Assembly (NCBI GenBank): GCA_963965975.1
Contig: OZ014415.1
Span: 8,843,057 to 8,907,056, forward strand
Length of the DNA stretch: 64,000 nucleotides
Source of the DNA: Xestospongia bergquistia
Taxonomy: Eukaryota; Porifera; Demospongiae; Haplosclerida; Petrosiidae
Direction: 5' to 3'
The position numbers were made by a program, and so were the translations under genes. The notes under the pieces were generated by a model. That model made no database searches. It was not told where the DNA came from and was given only the letters and a program-made list of their open reading frames with translations. Positions 1 through 13,800 of this stretch are shown piece by piece (within the stretch, counting starts at the first letter, position 1; each line of letters opens with the position of its first letter).

Positions 1-68
1 AATGACAGCATCAGGACAAGTTAGTTAATTAACTAGTAATTATTAATAGAGGCACACCCTTTAATTAG

Positions 69-863
69 ATCCCTCAATTTGGCTATTGTGATGAAGTTGA
101 AATGACGGAAGCTATGCAATTACGTTCTTACCTCAAAGATGTTCTTGCTGATAGAGGAGTTAAATTTTCATACATGCCCCTAATAATTAAGGCAATTTCC
201 TTGGCATTACAAGAGTATCCAATACTTAATGCTCATGTTGATGAAACCTGCTCTAATTTAACATATAAATCTGATCATAATATTGGGGTTGCCGTGGATA
301 CGCCACAGGGTCTGGTTGTACCCAATGTAAAACAAGTACAAGTAAGTATTACATAATGTCATGTGACTATTTTAGTTGCCATATGATGTCATTATGATGT
401 CATACTTCATAGAACAAGTCTATATTTGAAATAGCTACTGAACTTAATCGTATTCATGAGCTTAGTATTAAAGGATCGTTATCTCCCAAAGATATAGTGG
501 GAGGGACCTTTTCTCTATCAAATATTGGAGCTGTAAGCTAATAACTTGTTGCACTATTAAATTCTATTAATTAATTAAGGTGGGTGGGACTTATACACGC
601 CCATTGATACTTCCTCCTGAAGTTTGTATTGGAGCAATCGGTAAAATTCAGGTAATTATTTGATTTACATGTTTAATTAGTTATGATTATTATAGGAAGT
701 ACCCCAGTTTAGTAAGAATGGTAATATTGTTCAGAGTAATGTAATGTATGTGAGCTGGTCAGCTGATCATCGTGTGATTGATGGAGCAACTGTTGCCAAG
801 TTTTCAAACTTATGGAAACTGTACTTGGAAAACCCGACAAGAATGCTTATAGATTTAAAATAA
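69..863 (+). CDS. DBT: DBT, branched-chain alpha-keto acid dehydrogenase E2 (3' part)
   Basis: This is the C-terminal half of the mitochondrial dihydrolipoyl transacylase that forms the core of the branched-chain keto-acid dehydrogenase complex. Four exons are in the window: 69-341, 419-532, 580-651 and 696-863, joined in phase 0, giving about 208 residues. They cover the acyltransferase domain. Recognisable stretches include [16 protein letters not shown], the [10 protein letters not shown] region, [11 protein letters not shown] and the catalytic motif [10 protein letters not shown] (the H-x-x-x-D-G signature of E2 acyltransferases). The protein ends in [11 protein letters not shown], very like the animal family C-terminus. 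The lipoyl and subunit-binding domains lie upstream, outside the window. Alternative E2 families (PDH, KGDH) fit less well. Confidence 0.95.
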
Positions 864-1015
864 TTAGTAGGTGTGGTCTTTTACAATCATTAAATTGAAA
901 TTGTATTAAAAATATGCATGTACTACTAAGACAAAGAGGATATTATAATTTTAAAATCATTAATATAACTTTTAACAGTAGTGATATTAATGTCACTTAA
1001 CAAGAACCTATAACT

Positions 1016-1163
1016 CTAACTTCATAAAAAATTTCAAGTGATTTGATGACTTCACTTAATTCTTCATTTTTTAAAGAAAACCATGTACTTTAACTCATTG
1101 TTTTTATAAAATGGTGAAATATGATAGGTTAATGAAATCACTTGAAATTTTTTATGAAGTTAG
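1016..1163. mobile_element. MITE-like inverted-repeat element, about 148 bp
   Basis: Two arms of about 29 bp at 1016-1044 and 1135-1163 are reverse complements of each other, containing CTTCATAAAAAATTTCAAG and its complement. They flank about 90 bp of AT-rich sequence without an ORF. This is the form of a non-autonomous DNA transposon, or of a long hairpin. I do not see a convincing target-site duplication, so the transposon reading is tentative. Confidence 0.5.
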
Positions 1164-1485
1164 TTATATTAATTAGTTGTGTTAAGAAATGTTGTTAAAG
1201 TGTGAAAATAAACAAAATAGATTTATTTATTTACAATGTACTATAGCAACAATTTTTTGATAGTTACAATTACAATGTGTTTAATTACATATATTCCATT
1301 GCTATGGTAATGGTTACCATGGCAACTTTCCTTGCTGTAACTTTCAATTAAAAATGTGCAAGTTGTAATAAGTATATTAGTCCTATGTTGTATTGTATAA
1401 CATTGTTCTACTTTTGTAGTCATTTTTGAGACTTGTGGGTGTGGCTTATGACTGTACAATAATGGAAAATGGATTACAAAAAGAT

Positions 1486-1670
1486 GGGTGGTTCTTGGTG
1501 TAACTTCACTCTGATGACATCATCATTAAATGACAGGTAATGATGTCATCATATATGATGACATCATCTAAATCCATCACCTACACCCTAAACCAAACGT
1601 TATGACACATAGTGATGTCATCATCATAGTACAAGTTACATCATCATAGAAGTTACACCAAGAAGGACCC
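1486..1670. mobile_element. MITE with 8-bp target-site duplication
   Basis: A 185-bp element has terminal inverted repeats of about 22 bp. The left end starts GGGTGGTTCTTGGTGTAAC; the right end is its complement with two mismatches. It is flanked on both sides by the direct repeat AAAAAGAT (1478-1485 and 1671-1678). An 8-bp duplication is typical of hAT-type (and P-type) transposases. The interior has no ORF but several copies of the palindromic word TGATGTCATCA, arranged as nested inverted repeats. It is probably a non-autonomous element mobilised in trans. Confidence 0.7.
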
Positions 1671-1816
1671 AAAAAGATGGTGTGTTTGCTTTAATAATCA
1701 TCTACTTAATTAAAAAACATATACAGGAAAATAAATACCACATTGTATAATAATGGAAAATGTAACTAAGTACATTGTCAGATAATAGCAGAATAAAGTG
1801 TAGAACTAATAGAATG

Positions 1817-4800
1817 TTATATGAAAGATTGGAAGTTTGCATAGGTACTAAATGACTGGACATATTCTAGTAGAGCTCGATAAACAAATATGTATTGGTC
1901 CTGTGGGTGGAGTTACAATAAAGTGATGTAACAATGACATCATTAACTGACCAGTGTTTGGACCATATTACATCTTTGTGTACGTAAATGTTTTACAATA
2001 TTAAAAACATTAACAAGATGTTCTATCTTCACTCTCTCAATGCCAATACTAAGAGCACAAAATGCTCCAGTACGCCCAACACCAGCACTAAATAGTTACA
2101 GCCTCAGAAATTATATCTATAAGCTATATTGTACTAACCTGCAGTGGACTACGATAGGCTTGTTACCAGTCTGTTGCTGTCGTTTTATGACTTGATCTAT
2201 TAGATCAATCATTCCTTCCCCACTTTTAGGAGCCCCACTTCTAGGCCATGTAGTAAAATTGAACTGATGAACTATACGAGATTCACTGGAATCACGCTAT
2301 AAATAGTAACATAACTGCATCAAACTGGGTATTGTAATTAAATGTAATATTTTTAGCAACATGCTATAAAAATAGTAATATAGCATTACAAATAGCATAG
2401 TATGTTAAATCATAAATAAAATAGTACTATAAATAGTAACAGTAATATAAATAGTAGCATAGCACTTGAAAAAGTACTATAAATAGTAACATTATACTTA
2501 CTGTAGTATAAGTGATTTTCATTTGTCGATGTATATAATCATTTAGAGTATTCTCACTTTCCAATAAAATACTGATTTTTCCAAAATTAACTTCCATACC
2601 AACTCTCTTTGGCCAGTATTGAACACTCATTACCTAATGATAACTATAATTATTATAGTAATTGTAGGGGGTATCCTCACCTGGCCTTTCTCCTCTAATT
2701 TAGACAACATTACAACTGTATTTACTTGCTGTTCCCATATCATACGCCAAAAATCATTGACTGTATTCTGAAGAGGTCCTTGTGTAGCAATAAAAACATT
2801 CTTTGCCTTATATCCCTATAATAATAATATTAATTATTGTTATAACACCTCCAATAATACTACACAATGATCTAATAATATACTCACATCAATAAAACTA
2901 GCATTGATGTAATCAGATCCAATTTCTCCTGGTCGTTTTGTAAGTTTGACACGATTATGATCATCTAAAATTAATGAATTAACTTCTTAAAAATTGAATA
3001 AGTTGACAACTAGAGACATTGACAAATGGATAGGTCCATAAACTTACAAGGGATTACATTAAGTAATCTATTTTTGAATTTATTGGCATCGTTTCTTGCA
3101 CTACTAAAATCATTAAAAAGATTCTTGTCATTTTGGAGGTTCTAAAAGATTGTATTACATCATTTAAATAACTGACGTGAGCACGACTTACTGCAAACTC
3201 TATGGAGAATCCAGTCTCTCCTTCTTCAGACTCTTCTTCTAATTCTCCCATTCTATCTTCAAGCTGTTCAACAGCTATATCAGTCCATCCTGTCGCTAAC
3301 ACTTCAAGTAATGCATCATGAATGAAGATGTATTGCGCCTATACAACAGAGAGGTTGAAGGATGAAATAAAGATAGAATGACTGACCTCAGTTTGTACCA
3401 TATGGTTCCTATCTTCTCTCATATTGCGAACAAAACTGTATGGATTAACTTCTTGTTCATGCTCTGCTCGCTGCATTTCAACATCAATGGTTACTAAAGT
3501 CCCAGTTCGACCAACACCAGCACTGTATAATGCATTATATACTAGTACCTGTATAATATCGTACATTACCTGCAGTGTATTACCATAGGTCTGAAGTCAT
3601 TGTATTTATGATGACGACGTAATGTACGTATGAACTGAAGAACAGGTGTTGGATGACGAGGAACTCCAAAGTCAGGCCAGGAAGTATAATGAAATTGTTT
3701 GACTTCACGCGTCTCTTTATGATCATGCTATATTAAGAAAATGTAAATAATTTGAAGGAAATATAACGTTATCGCTTACAGCTGAGATCTCAAATACTCG
3801 TATGCAATAGTCAGCATGTGATATAGATCTAATGAGAGTAACAGCGATGTTACCAAACTGTTCAGTAGATCCTACATTATCAGGCCAATACTGACTACAT
3901 TTTACCTATAAAATCACAGGATTAAGGCTAATTATAGTATCAATATTAATATACCCTCATTTTCTCTACTAAGTTAGTTAACATGACAACTGTTGGAACA
4001 TTGTAATCCCAAACCATACGCCAAAAATCTCCTACAGTATCTGGTAATGGACCTTGAGTAGCAATGAACTCTTTCTCTCTATTGTAGCCCTGTATTATTA
4101 GAGATAATTAATAATATTATTACTAGGGATTAACTCACTTTAATGAAGTTAGCATTAATGTAATCATGAGGAAAGTCTTCCACTGGAATTAATTTGACAC
4201 GAGAATGATCATCTGGTAATTGTAAAATTATTATTTAATATAAAATTAATTTCGTCTTACAGCATTGTATATTAGCATATCTATTTCTCAACTTGTTCAT
4301 TGGATTAAGACAAACATCAACTGATGGATGAGGGGATGCACGACATATCTCCTATAAAATGACATATTTAATTATTAATTAAATAACACTATCTCATACA
4401 TCATATTCCTGACTGAACATGTAATTATCATTAGCATGGAGTCGATCTACTATCTTCTCAAATTCTCCAACAGATATCGGATTATGTCCTTCATAAATTG
4501 GGCCTGTACCAACGGGTTCTCCATCAATATCCAGGAAAGCAGGGTTTGGGATGGAGGGCAGAGAGAGTTCAGATGTCATATTGATAACTTCATTACGATC
4601 CTTCTGTGTCCATTAAAAATAACAATATAATATAATTATTATTGTTTTACTTTGCTAAATGTTTTTCCAATATTAAAACCACCACTTCGTCTCCTAAATG
4701 ATAGACAAATGGATGGATAGATGGACAAATGGATGGATAGATGGACAAATGGACAGATAGATAGACAAATGGATGGATAGATGGACAAATGAATAAATGC

Positions 4801-7800
4801 ACAGACAAACACAAACACTAACTTGTAGACCACAACAACTATTATTATTACAACTATAATAATAATAATAATAAGTAATAAGACAGTCACTACTGATCCA
4901 GCTATAGCTGGTCTTGGATCACCCACTACAATAACAAGACAACATCAACAATATAATAAATAATAACATAATAAGATAATACTATAGTAATATAAAGAGT
5001 ATTATAATACCTGTAGTAATAGCGACAGTATAATTACTGGATGTAAATAAATTATATTGACGAGTGCTTGTCTGTTTAGTGGCTCCATTCAAATCCTATC
5101 AATTAATGTATTTATTATAAATTATATTCATATAATGTCACTTACATTGTTAGCTATAGGATATGCTCGTAAAAAGAATGTAAATGATGAACCATAACGA
5201 AGGGGTCCATTATAATATTGTGATTTATCTTTAGGTTGATTATTAGGGTCTCCAATAACATATAGACTATTAGATGGGAATAGATCACTACCAAATTCAG
5301 CTGCAATATATGCAACATTAAAGGAATCAGTATTGGAGATTTCATCATAACTTTTAAAACTATCTAGTGATGGAAACAGGTTGTCAGGGGAATCTGATGG
5401 TAGGGATGATCCACTAATTAATACTGCTATTACTTGATAATGACTAGAAATAAGTTATGGAATAAATTTAAAATTATTTTAATTATTAATTACCTTATTG
5501 GTCCATTAATATTAGAGGGTTCAGTAATCTGTATTGTCACTTTACGACCATCAACAGCATCTGCTGGTAGAACAGGCTTAGCAAGAGGGGGTGGAGCTAG
5601 TTATTAAAAGAGAATAATGAGTTAGACCCTCTTATTAATTGTACTTACGTTCCACTATTGTATCTACTGATATACTATCACTTCGAGGACTTTCTCCAGC
5701 ACCATTAATAGCAGTCACTGCTATTGTGTATGTACTACGTGGATAAAGGTCTAGTAAGGTTGTCATGGTAACAGTATAGGAGACAGTAGTCACTCTTTCT
5801 AAGTTGTTGTAACTTGAATCGTCAACAGTGTAACTCTTTGAAGGTTGATAGTATATCTATTAATATAGTTTGAATAATAGAATGCGCAATGGACGCATAA
5901 TTTTGCATAACAGATGCGTACTGTTGCATAACTGACACTTAATGTTGCATTATTAATACATAACAAATGGATGCATAATGGATACACAATGATGTAGAGA
6001 TGATTCTTAAATGACTTCACTAACTTTAAAAGATGATATGATACCATTAGGACATGTTGGAGTGTACCAAGTAATTGATATATTTCTACTCCCACTTGAT
6101 ATTTTCCGAAGATAACCAGGAGCACATGACGCTAATAATAAGAAACAATTTAACATAATAACTGAAAACATAAGAGTGATGTCACATACTGTCATTGAGT
6201 GTTCTTTTTATTACAGTAGCATCTGGTCCAAACCCAATAGCAGTACCAGCTGATACAGTAAATGTATAGATTGTATATATATTTAGTCCATTAATTTGTG
6301 CAGTAGTTTCTCTGCCAATGTAGATAGTTTTTCTAACAGAAATTGGTTGATTAGGATTAGTTGTTGTAGTAATCCGATGACGTGTAATGTTGCCATTCTG
6401 GTAAAACAGGTCTGGCAAGTTCCAGGAGAGGATGACTGATCTTGATGTATGAGAATAAGCTATTAGATTTTGTGGTTCTTGATCAGGTTCTACAGAGAGA
6501 GAACATTGATATCACTATAACAAAGTACTACCTTACCATCTTCTAATGTGAATGTTGTACAATGATCAGTTGATACTGGACTACCTCCAATAATAGTGTA
6601 AGCAATAATAGAAAATGAGTATGAAGTGGCTTTCCAAAGTTGAGGTATCATGAATTCAGTACTGTTAGTTGGTGTAGTCATTGTAGAACTGTTATTATCA
6701 ATGGTATAGTTTAGACCAGATATAGACATTAATGGTTTGTATGTAATAGTATAATAGTGAATGAGACCATTAGCTTGTAATGGTACACGCCAAGAGAGAT
6801 CTATGGCTGTAGAACTGTTGGCTGTTGCTTGACAGTCATACGGAGGAGAATCGGGAGCTAGGGGAGAGAGAAAGTTATATACAAGTATCATTACACTTAC
6901 AATCAGGTTCTGTTCGTATTGGTGTTGAGGGTATTCCTTTATCAAAATCACTGCATCCAATATCGTTACAGGCCACTACAGTTAACTGATATTTAGTATA
7001 AGGGATAATACCACTAGTAATGTTATAAGATGTAACGCTAGTTGTAGTATACTCTGAATTGGATGGATAGACTAAAACATAAGATTGATTAGCTCTGTCC
7101 AAATCTTTCTGATATACATAATATCCCTTAATAGGGTTGTTCCCATTAAAATCTGGACTCCAGGTAACAAATATAGTACGAGCTGTAAAACTATCAACTT
7201 TAACATTAATAGGTGGATCAGGACGTTCTGTAAGAGATGAACATTAAACAGATAATGCTAGTATAATCTTGACTTACCTAGTACTGTCACTGATATTAGA
7301 CCTGACTCAGCAGTTAGTTTACCAGTAACTGGTAACATGTTTGTACCTACACAAGAATAGTTTGCAGTATCTGCTCGTGTTACATTTTTAAATCTCAATA
7401 ATCCAACAGATCCTATGTCCATTATATTAGGAACATTAGCAATGTCAGCATTTAGTAATTCTTGAGGAACAGATAACTCTGATATTTCTGTGACACGTAC
7501 AGTTTCCATGGTAATACTGGGATTGGATTGTATGGGGACACTGTTATTATTCCAACTAATATTCACAAGAGGGTATCCAGTGACAATACAAAATAAAGTA
7601 AGAGGTTGAGAGATCAGTAATGATGTAGAATTAGATTGTATATGTATCACAGGAGATACTAGAAGAAAGAGATCATTATAACGTATTCAATATTGTAATA
7701 TAACTTACCATGTACTGTTAATAATGCACTACTTGATTTACTACCAACATAGTTAGTAATAATACATTGATAGATACCACGATCTTCATATTGTAGATTA

Positions 7801-10800
7801 TAAACTGTCAAACTTCCAAAGCTAATGCTAGTATTATCTCTAATAATAGAATACTTATTGCTAGCTATAACTTGAGCTGTATTCAGTAAGTTCTTAGTAT
7901 TATTGAATATCCAATAAACTTGATGAGGTGGATCAGCAATAGCTTCACAATTAAATGTCACATCTTGTCCATCAATAACTGTCTCAGCAGAAGGTCTCTT
8001 AATAAAATACGGTGGACCTATATATAGAATATCATTTTCAAAAGTTAGTATGTATTACTGACCATGTACAATGATATCAATATGGTTGTAATCTATTCCA
8101 GCTGGGTTTGTAACCAAGAGAAAATAACGACCTTCATCAGTTTGATTGATGTTACTTATTTTTAGACTCAGTTTATCTGAAGTAAAAGTGTATATTGAGT
8201 TTCCAATTCTAGTGGATAGTCCAGTAATTTCCAGGTTCTTAGTATCGTAAGGAGAAGAGGAGAAATCTCCAGAGAATATCCACCTAATATTGTCAGAAGT
8301 TACATTTGGAACAGCATTGTCAATTCTAAAACTAAGAGTGGTAAAATTATCTTCAATTCCAATAATATGTCTATCTCCTTCCAATGGAACAACAACAGGT
8401 AATACTGAAAACAGAGTAATAAAAATAAATATCATTACAATATTCTACTTACCTTGTACAAAGACATTAAAGTTGACAATGACTTCAGTTACTACATTAG
8501 AAGCATTGCAAGAGAATGGACCCGTATCAGTACCATCACTAACTAATGTTAATGTTTGAGTTGTTATATAAATTAATCCATCTGGTGTGTTATAGTTCTG
8601 AATATTTTGTCCACTCAATGTAATGCGACTGTTAATGTCATTACCACTACCATCAAGTAGGAGAGAGTTTCTATACCAAGTCAGAGTGGGTGAAGGTATA
8701 CCAGTTGCTTTACAAGTTAATACAATAGAATTTGATTCATTGACAATAAAAGTCCAATTTGAAATTGGATAGTGAATGATTGGAGTAACTACAAGAGAAA
8801 TGATTTTAAGTAAGAGTATATTTTACTTACCATGTACAATCAGATACGCTGTACTATTGTACTCAATGACACTGTTTTCCGCAGAACATATATAACTTCC
8901 CACATCAGAAGGTATTGATATAGGCAAAGTAAGGATACTAGTGATTATTCTATCACCAGATAATGTCTCATGTATCAAAGAAGTATTAGTAACTAGTTTT
9001 GTAACAACTTGAGCTTCGGTCTGTCTGTACCATTTGATAGTAGGTCTAGGATGACCACTAACAGTACATGTAAAGGATACAGAATGTGGTTGTATTATTG
9101 TAACATTTATTGGAGGACCAGTTATTACAGGAGCAACTATAACAACAATAGTAGTGACTTATAAATAAAAATATTATCTCACCTAATACATCTAAAGAGA
9201 ACTTGTCAGTATTATTACCAGCAACATTAGTAGCTGTACAATAATAGTTTGTATTGCTGTCATTATCTTGAGCATCAGTTAGCGTAAGTACTTCAGTTAT
9301 ACGATAGATCAGAGATGATAACAATGTGCTCATAGATGATATTGAGATCCTGGCATCAGTCTTATTATAGATCATAGTCCCATTCCTATACCAGGTAATA
9401 CTGGGTTTGGGGACACCTCTAGCTATACATTGGAATGAGACTGAAGAGTTCTCATTAACAGTGTAGGCTGATTGATTCACAGTAATGTTTGGAGTAACTA
9501 TAATAAAGATAGTAATATATCAGTGATATAAGTGTTACTAACCATATACAGTGAGATATGCTGATGTAGTTACATTATTAACACTATTAGATATCACACA
9601 GTCATAGAGTCCAGTATCAAGAGGAGTTGATGTCATTATAACTAATGTACTAGTAACTCCAGTAGCTGATGTATTAGTAGTTGTAATAGTATAATCTGTA
9701 GATGATTGAAGTAGTTGGTTAGTTCCATTAGTAAATGTTCTAGTCCATGTAATATCAGGTCGTGGTAAACCATTAGCGGAACAATTAAAGATAGCATTAG
9801 CTGGTTGTATAATAGTAATATTAACTGGTTCTTCTATTATATCAGGAATAACTAAAGAGAGAGAAACAATAGACTAAATTAAATGATAATGTTAGTAACT
9901 TACAATTGACAGTAAGGGTGGCTGTTCCAGTCACATTTCCTAGAGGATTTCTACCAATACATTGATATTTTCCATCAAATGTTCGAGATACATTTTGTAA
10001 TTTTAAATTACTAGTTAGTTTAGTAGTGCCTTCTATAGTCTCTGTTATCAGAACATTACTATCATTAGCTAATAGTTTATTCCCATCAACTGAAGAATTA
10101 TACCAGGATAGAGTAGGTCGTTGTAATCCAGATACCACACATGTAAAGATAACATTATTAAATTCAGTAATAGTTTGATTGAGTGGATCTTGTATGAGTC
10201 GAGTACCAACTGTAAGAATTATATTTAATAATTTATAATGTAATAAATAATACTTACAATAGACAGTGAGTCCAAACTTGTCAGTATCATTACCAGCAAT
10301 ATTAGTAGCATTACAAGTATATCCTGTACTAGTATCAGTATTATAAGCATTAGTAAGTGTTAATATTCCTGTGACTTCATAGATGAGAGATGATAACTTA
10401 ATACTTGTGGATGTTAATGTGAATCTTGTGTTATTATAGATCATAATCCCATTCCTATACCAGGTAATACTGGGTTCAGGGACACCTCTAGCTATACATT
10501 GGAATGAGAGTGAAGAGTTCTCATTAACAGTGTAGGCAGATTGATTCACAGTTATGTTTGGAGTAACTATAATAAAGATAGTAATATATCAGTGATATAA
10601 GTGTTACTAACCATATACAGTGAGATATGCTGATGTAGTTACATTATTAACACTATTAGATATCACACAGTCATATAGTCCAGTATCAAGAGGAGTTGAT
10701 GTCATTACAACTAATGTACTAGTAACTCCAGTAGCTGATGTATTAGTAGTTGTAATAGTATAATCTGTAGATGATTGAAGTAGTTGGTTAGTTCCATTAG

Positions 10801-13800
10801 TAAATGTTCTAGTCCATGTAATATCAGGTCGTGGTAAACCATTAGCGGAACAATTAAAGATAGCATTAGCTGGTTGTATAATAGTAATATTAACTGGTTC
10901 TTCTATTATATCAGGAATAACTAAAGAGAGAGAAACAATAGACTAAATTAAATGATAATGTTAGTAACTTACAATTGACAGTAAGGGTGGCTGTTCCAGT
11001 CACATTTCCTAGAGGATTTCTACCAATACATTGATATTTTCCATCAGATGTTCGAGATACATTTTGTAATTTTAAATTACTAGTTAGTTTAGTAGTGCCT
11101 TCTATAGTCTCTGTTATCAGAACATTACTATCATTAGTTAATAGTTTATATCCATCAACTGAAGTATACCAGGATAGAGTAGGTCGTTGTAATCCAGATA
11201 CCACACATGTAAAGATAACATTATTAAATTCAGTAATAGTTTGATTGAGTGGATCTTGTATGAGTCGAGTACCAACTGTAAAAATTATATTTAATAATTT
11301 ATAATGTAATAAATAATACTTACAATAGACAGTGAGTCCAAACTTGTCAGTATCATTACCAGCAATATTAGTAGCATTACAAGTATATCCTGTACTAGTA
11401 TCAGTATTATAAGCATTAGTAAGTGTTAATATTCCTGTGACTTCATAGATGAGAGATGATAATAACTTAATACTTGTGGATGTCAATGTGAATCTTGTGT
11501 TATTATAGATCATAGTCCCATTCCTATACCAGGTAATACTGGGTTCAGGGACACCTCTAGCTATACATTGGAATGAGAGTGAAGAGTTCTCATTAACAGT
11601 GTAGGCTGATTGATTCACAGTAATGTTTGGAGTAACTATAATAAAGATAGTAATATATCAGTGATATAAGTGTTACTAACCATATACAGTGAGATATGCT
11701 GATGTAGTTACATTATTAACACTATTAGATATCACACAGTCATAGAGTCCAGTATCAAGAGGAGTTGATGTCATTATAACCAATGTACTAGTAACTCCAG
11801 TAGCTGATGTATTAGTAGTTGTAATAGTATAATCTGTAGATGATTGAAGTAGTTGGTTAGTTCCATTAGTAAATGTTCTAGTCCATGTAATATCAGGTCG
11901 TGGTAAACCATTAGCTAAACAATTAAAGATAGCATTAGCTGGTTGTATAATAGTAATATTAACTGGTTCTTCTATTATATCAGGAATAACTAAAGAGAGA
12001 GACAATAGACTAAATTAAATGATAATGTTAGTAACTTACAATTGACAATAAGTTTAAACTGTTCTGTATCATTACCAGCTACATTAGTAGCAGTGCAGAA
12101 GTAATAGTCACTATCATTTCTTTTAACATTAGATAGTGTTAAATTAGCTGTAACTTTGTAAATGTCTGATGATAACTGTCCACTTGTAGATGATATCAAG
12201 ATCCTGGTATCAGTCTCATTCGAGAGTACAGCTCCATTCCTATACCAGGTAATACTGAGAATGGGGACACCTGTAGCTGAACATTGGAATAAAACTAATG
12301 AATTTTCATTAACTGTGTAGGTGTTAGCAAATGACACAGCATCAGGTAAGACTATAAAAGAGACACTATAACATAAAAACTTATATTACAACACTTACCA
12401 TATACAGTTAGTGTAGCCAGAGCAGTGATGTATCCTCTAATATTAGATACATTACAAGTATATATCCCTCTATCAGTAAGAGTGATATCAGTTATACTCA
12501 ATTGACTTGATATATAAGTATTGTTAATGACATTTGTCACAACATTAATACTGTATTTATCAGAGTTAGTTAGTAACATGGAACTACTATTACTGACTCG
12601 ATACCAATTTATTACTGGTAATGGCCAGCCATAACCAGAACATAAGAAAGAAGTGTTGTCAATAGAAGTTATAGTAACATTGCTAGCTCCATTTGCTAAT
12701 ATTGGAGAAACTAAAAAGAAAAAAAAACACAATATTTTATAGAATAATAATTTGTAATGACTTACACTCCACAAACAGTTGAAAATCAGCATAGCTCTTA
12801 CCGACACTGTTATGAGCTCCACAGCTATAGTTACCAGTAGAGTCTGCAGTAGGTGAGTTCTCTGTAATATTTTGAGTGACTTTATATAATCCAGAGTCCA
12901 ATAAAGTAACAACAGACTCATTATAAGAACGAAGAGGTACTCTTGTTCCATTATTAAACAATCTATACAAGATAATATAAGGTGGTGGTACACCAGTAGC
13001 TGTACATAGTCCAGTAACTGATTTATACACTGTAGTAATATATATATCTTGATCCGTCAAAACAGAGGGTTTAACTGTAGAAAAAAATGAATAAAATATT
13101 GGTATATTATTTTAGTACCTGATACATTAACAATTGAGTAGTCGTATACTGAATTCACAATATTTTCTGCTGAACAGACATATACACCTGAGTCATTGGC
13201 CTGACTGTTAGTAATGTTAACAATACTGTAGACAGTGTTGTTAGATGTTTCTTCAATTGAAAATATGTTAATAGATTTGTTATTATGTAAAGACTTTTTG
13301 ATCCATTTGACAGATGGTAGAGGAAAACCAGTAACTGTACAATTAAGTGCAAAGTTTTGTGGTGAGGTCACAGTAATGTTGGAGAGAGATGTGATAAAAG
13401 ATGTCTCAGCTATAAGATAAAAAAATATTAAATCATTGCTACTAATGACATCCTTGTTTACATAGTGTCAATGAATCTTCAATTTACATATTTGTATCAG
13501 AAAGGAATTTACTGAGATGTTGGCATGAAAATTCCAAGTGTGTTCTAAGTCATTAATAACATTTATTTTTCAATCATTCATTTCTTTAATATACTGTCAT
13601 TCTCAAAGAAAGCTAACTATATTATAAGAATATTGATCAACTATTAATATTTCTTGATTATACTTGCTATGGTATGTGTCAGTCATTAATTGTTCAAGTT
13701 CTTACTTACCTTTTCCATGTAAAAATAATCCCACAGATACTTTATGTTCATTACCATCTTCATCATCAGCAATGCATGTATAATAGCCTTCATCAGAAGG

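Larger units (their letters stand above)
864..1816. other. Gene-free intergenic stretch between convergent DBT and RPTP
   Basis: About 950 bp separate the DBT stop from the phosphatase stop, the widest gap in the first 62 kb. It holds two MITE-like inverted-repeat elements (listed separately). It also holds a pair of overlapping palindromes at about 1297-1326 of the type GTTACCATGGCAAC. No reading frame here looks like a conserved protein. Confidence 0.8.

Noticed and set aside
1016-1163. Precise transposon boundaries for the first inverted repeat
   Set aside because: No target-site duplication is visible, so only a MITE-like label is given.
1241-1459. 72-aa minus-strand ORF in the DBT/RPTP gap
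   Set aside because: No conservation or domain, crosses the palindrome cluster, no splice support.
4639-4926. A separate small membrane protein with a long hydrophobic tail
   Set aside because: The frame is the transmembrane exon of the phosphatase running on into an intronic minisatellite; splice sites explain it.
5881-5995. Possible regulatory cluster of GCAT/ATGCGT words in a phosphatase-gene intron
   Set aside because: It is a short degenerate repeat (variants of ATGCATAATGG) with no clear function.
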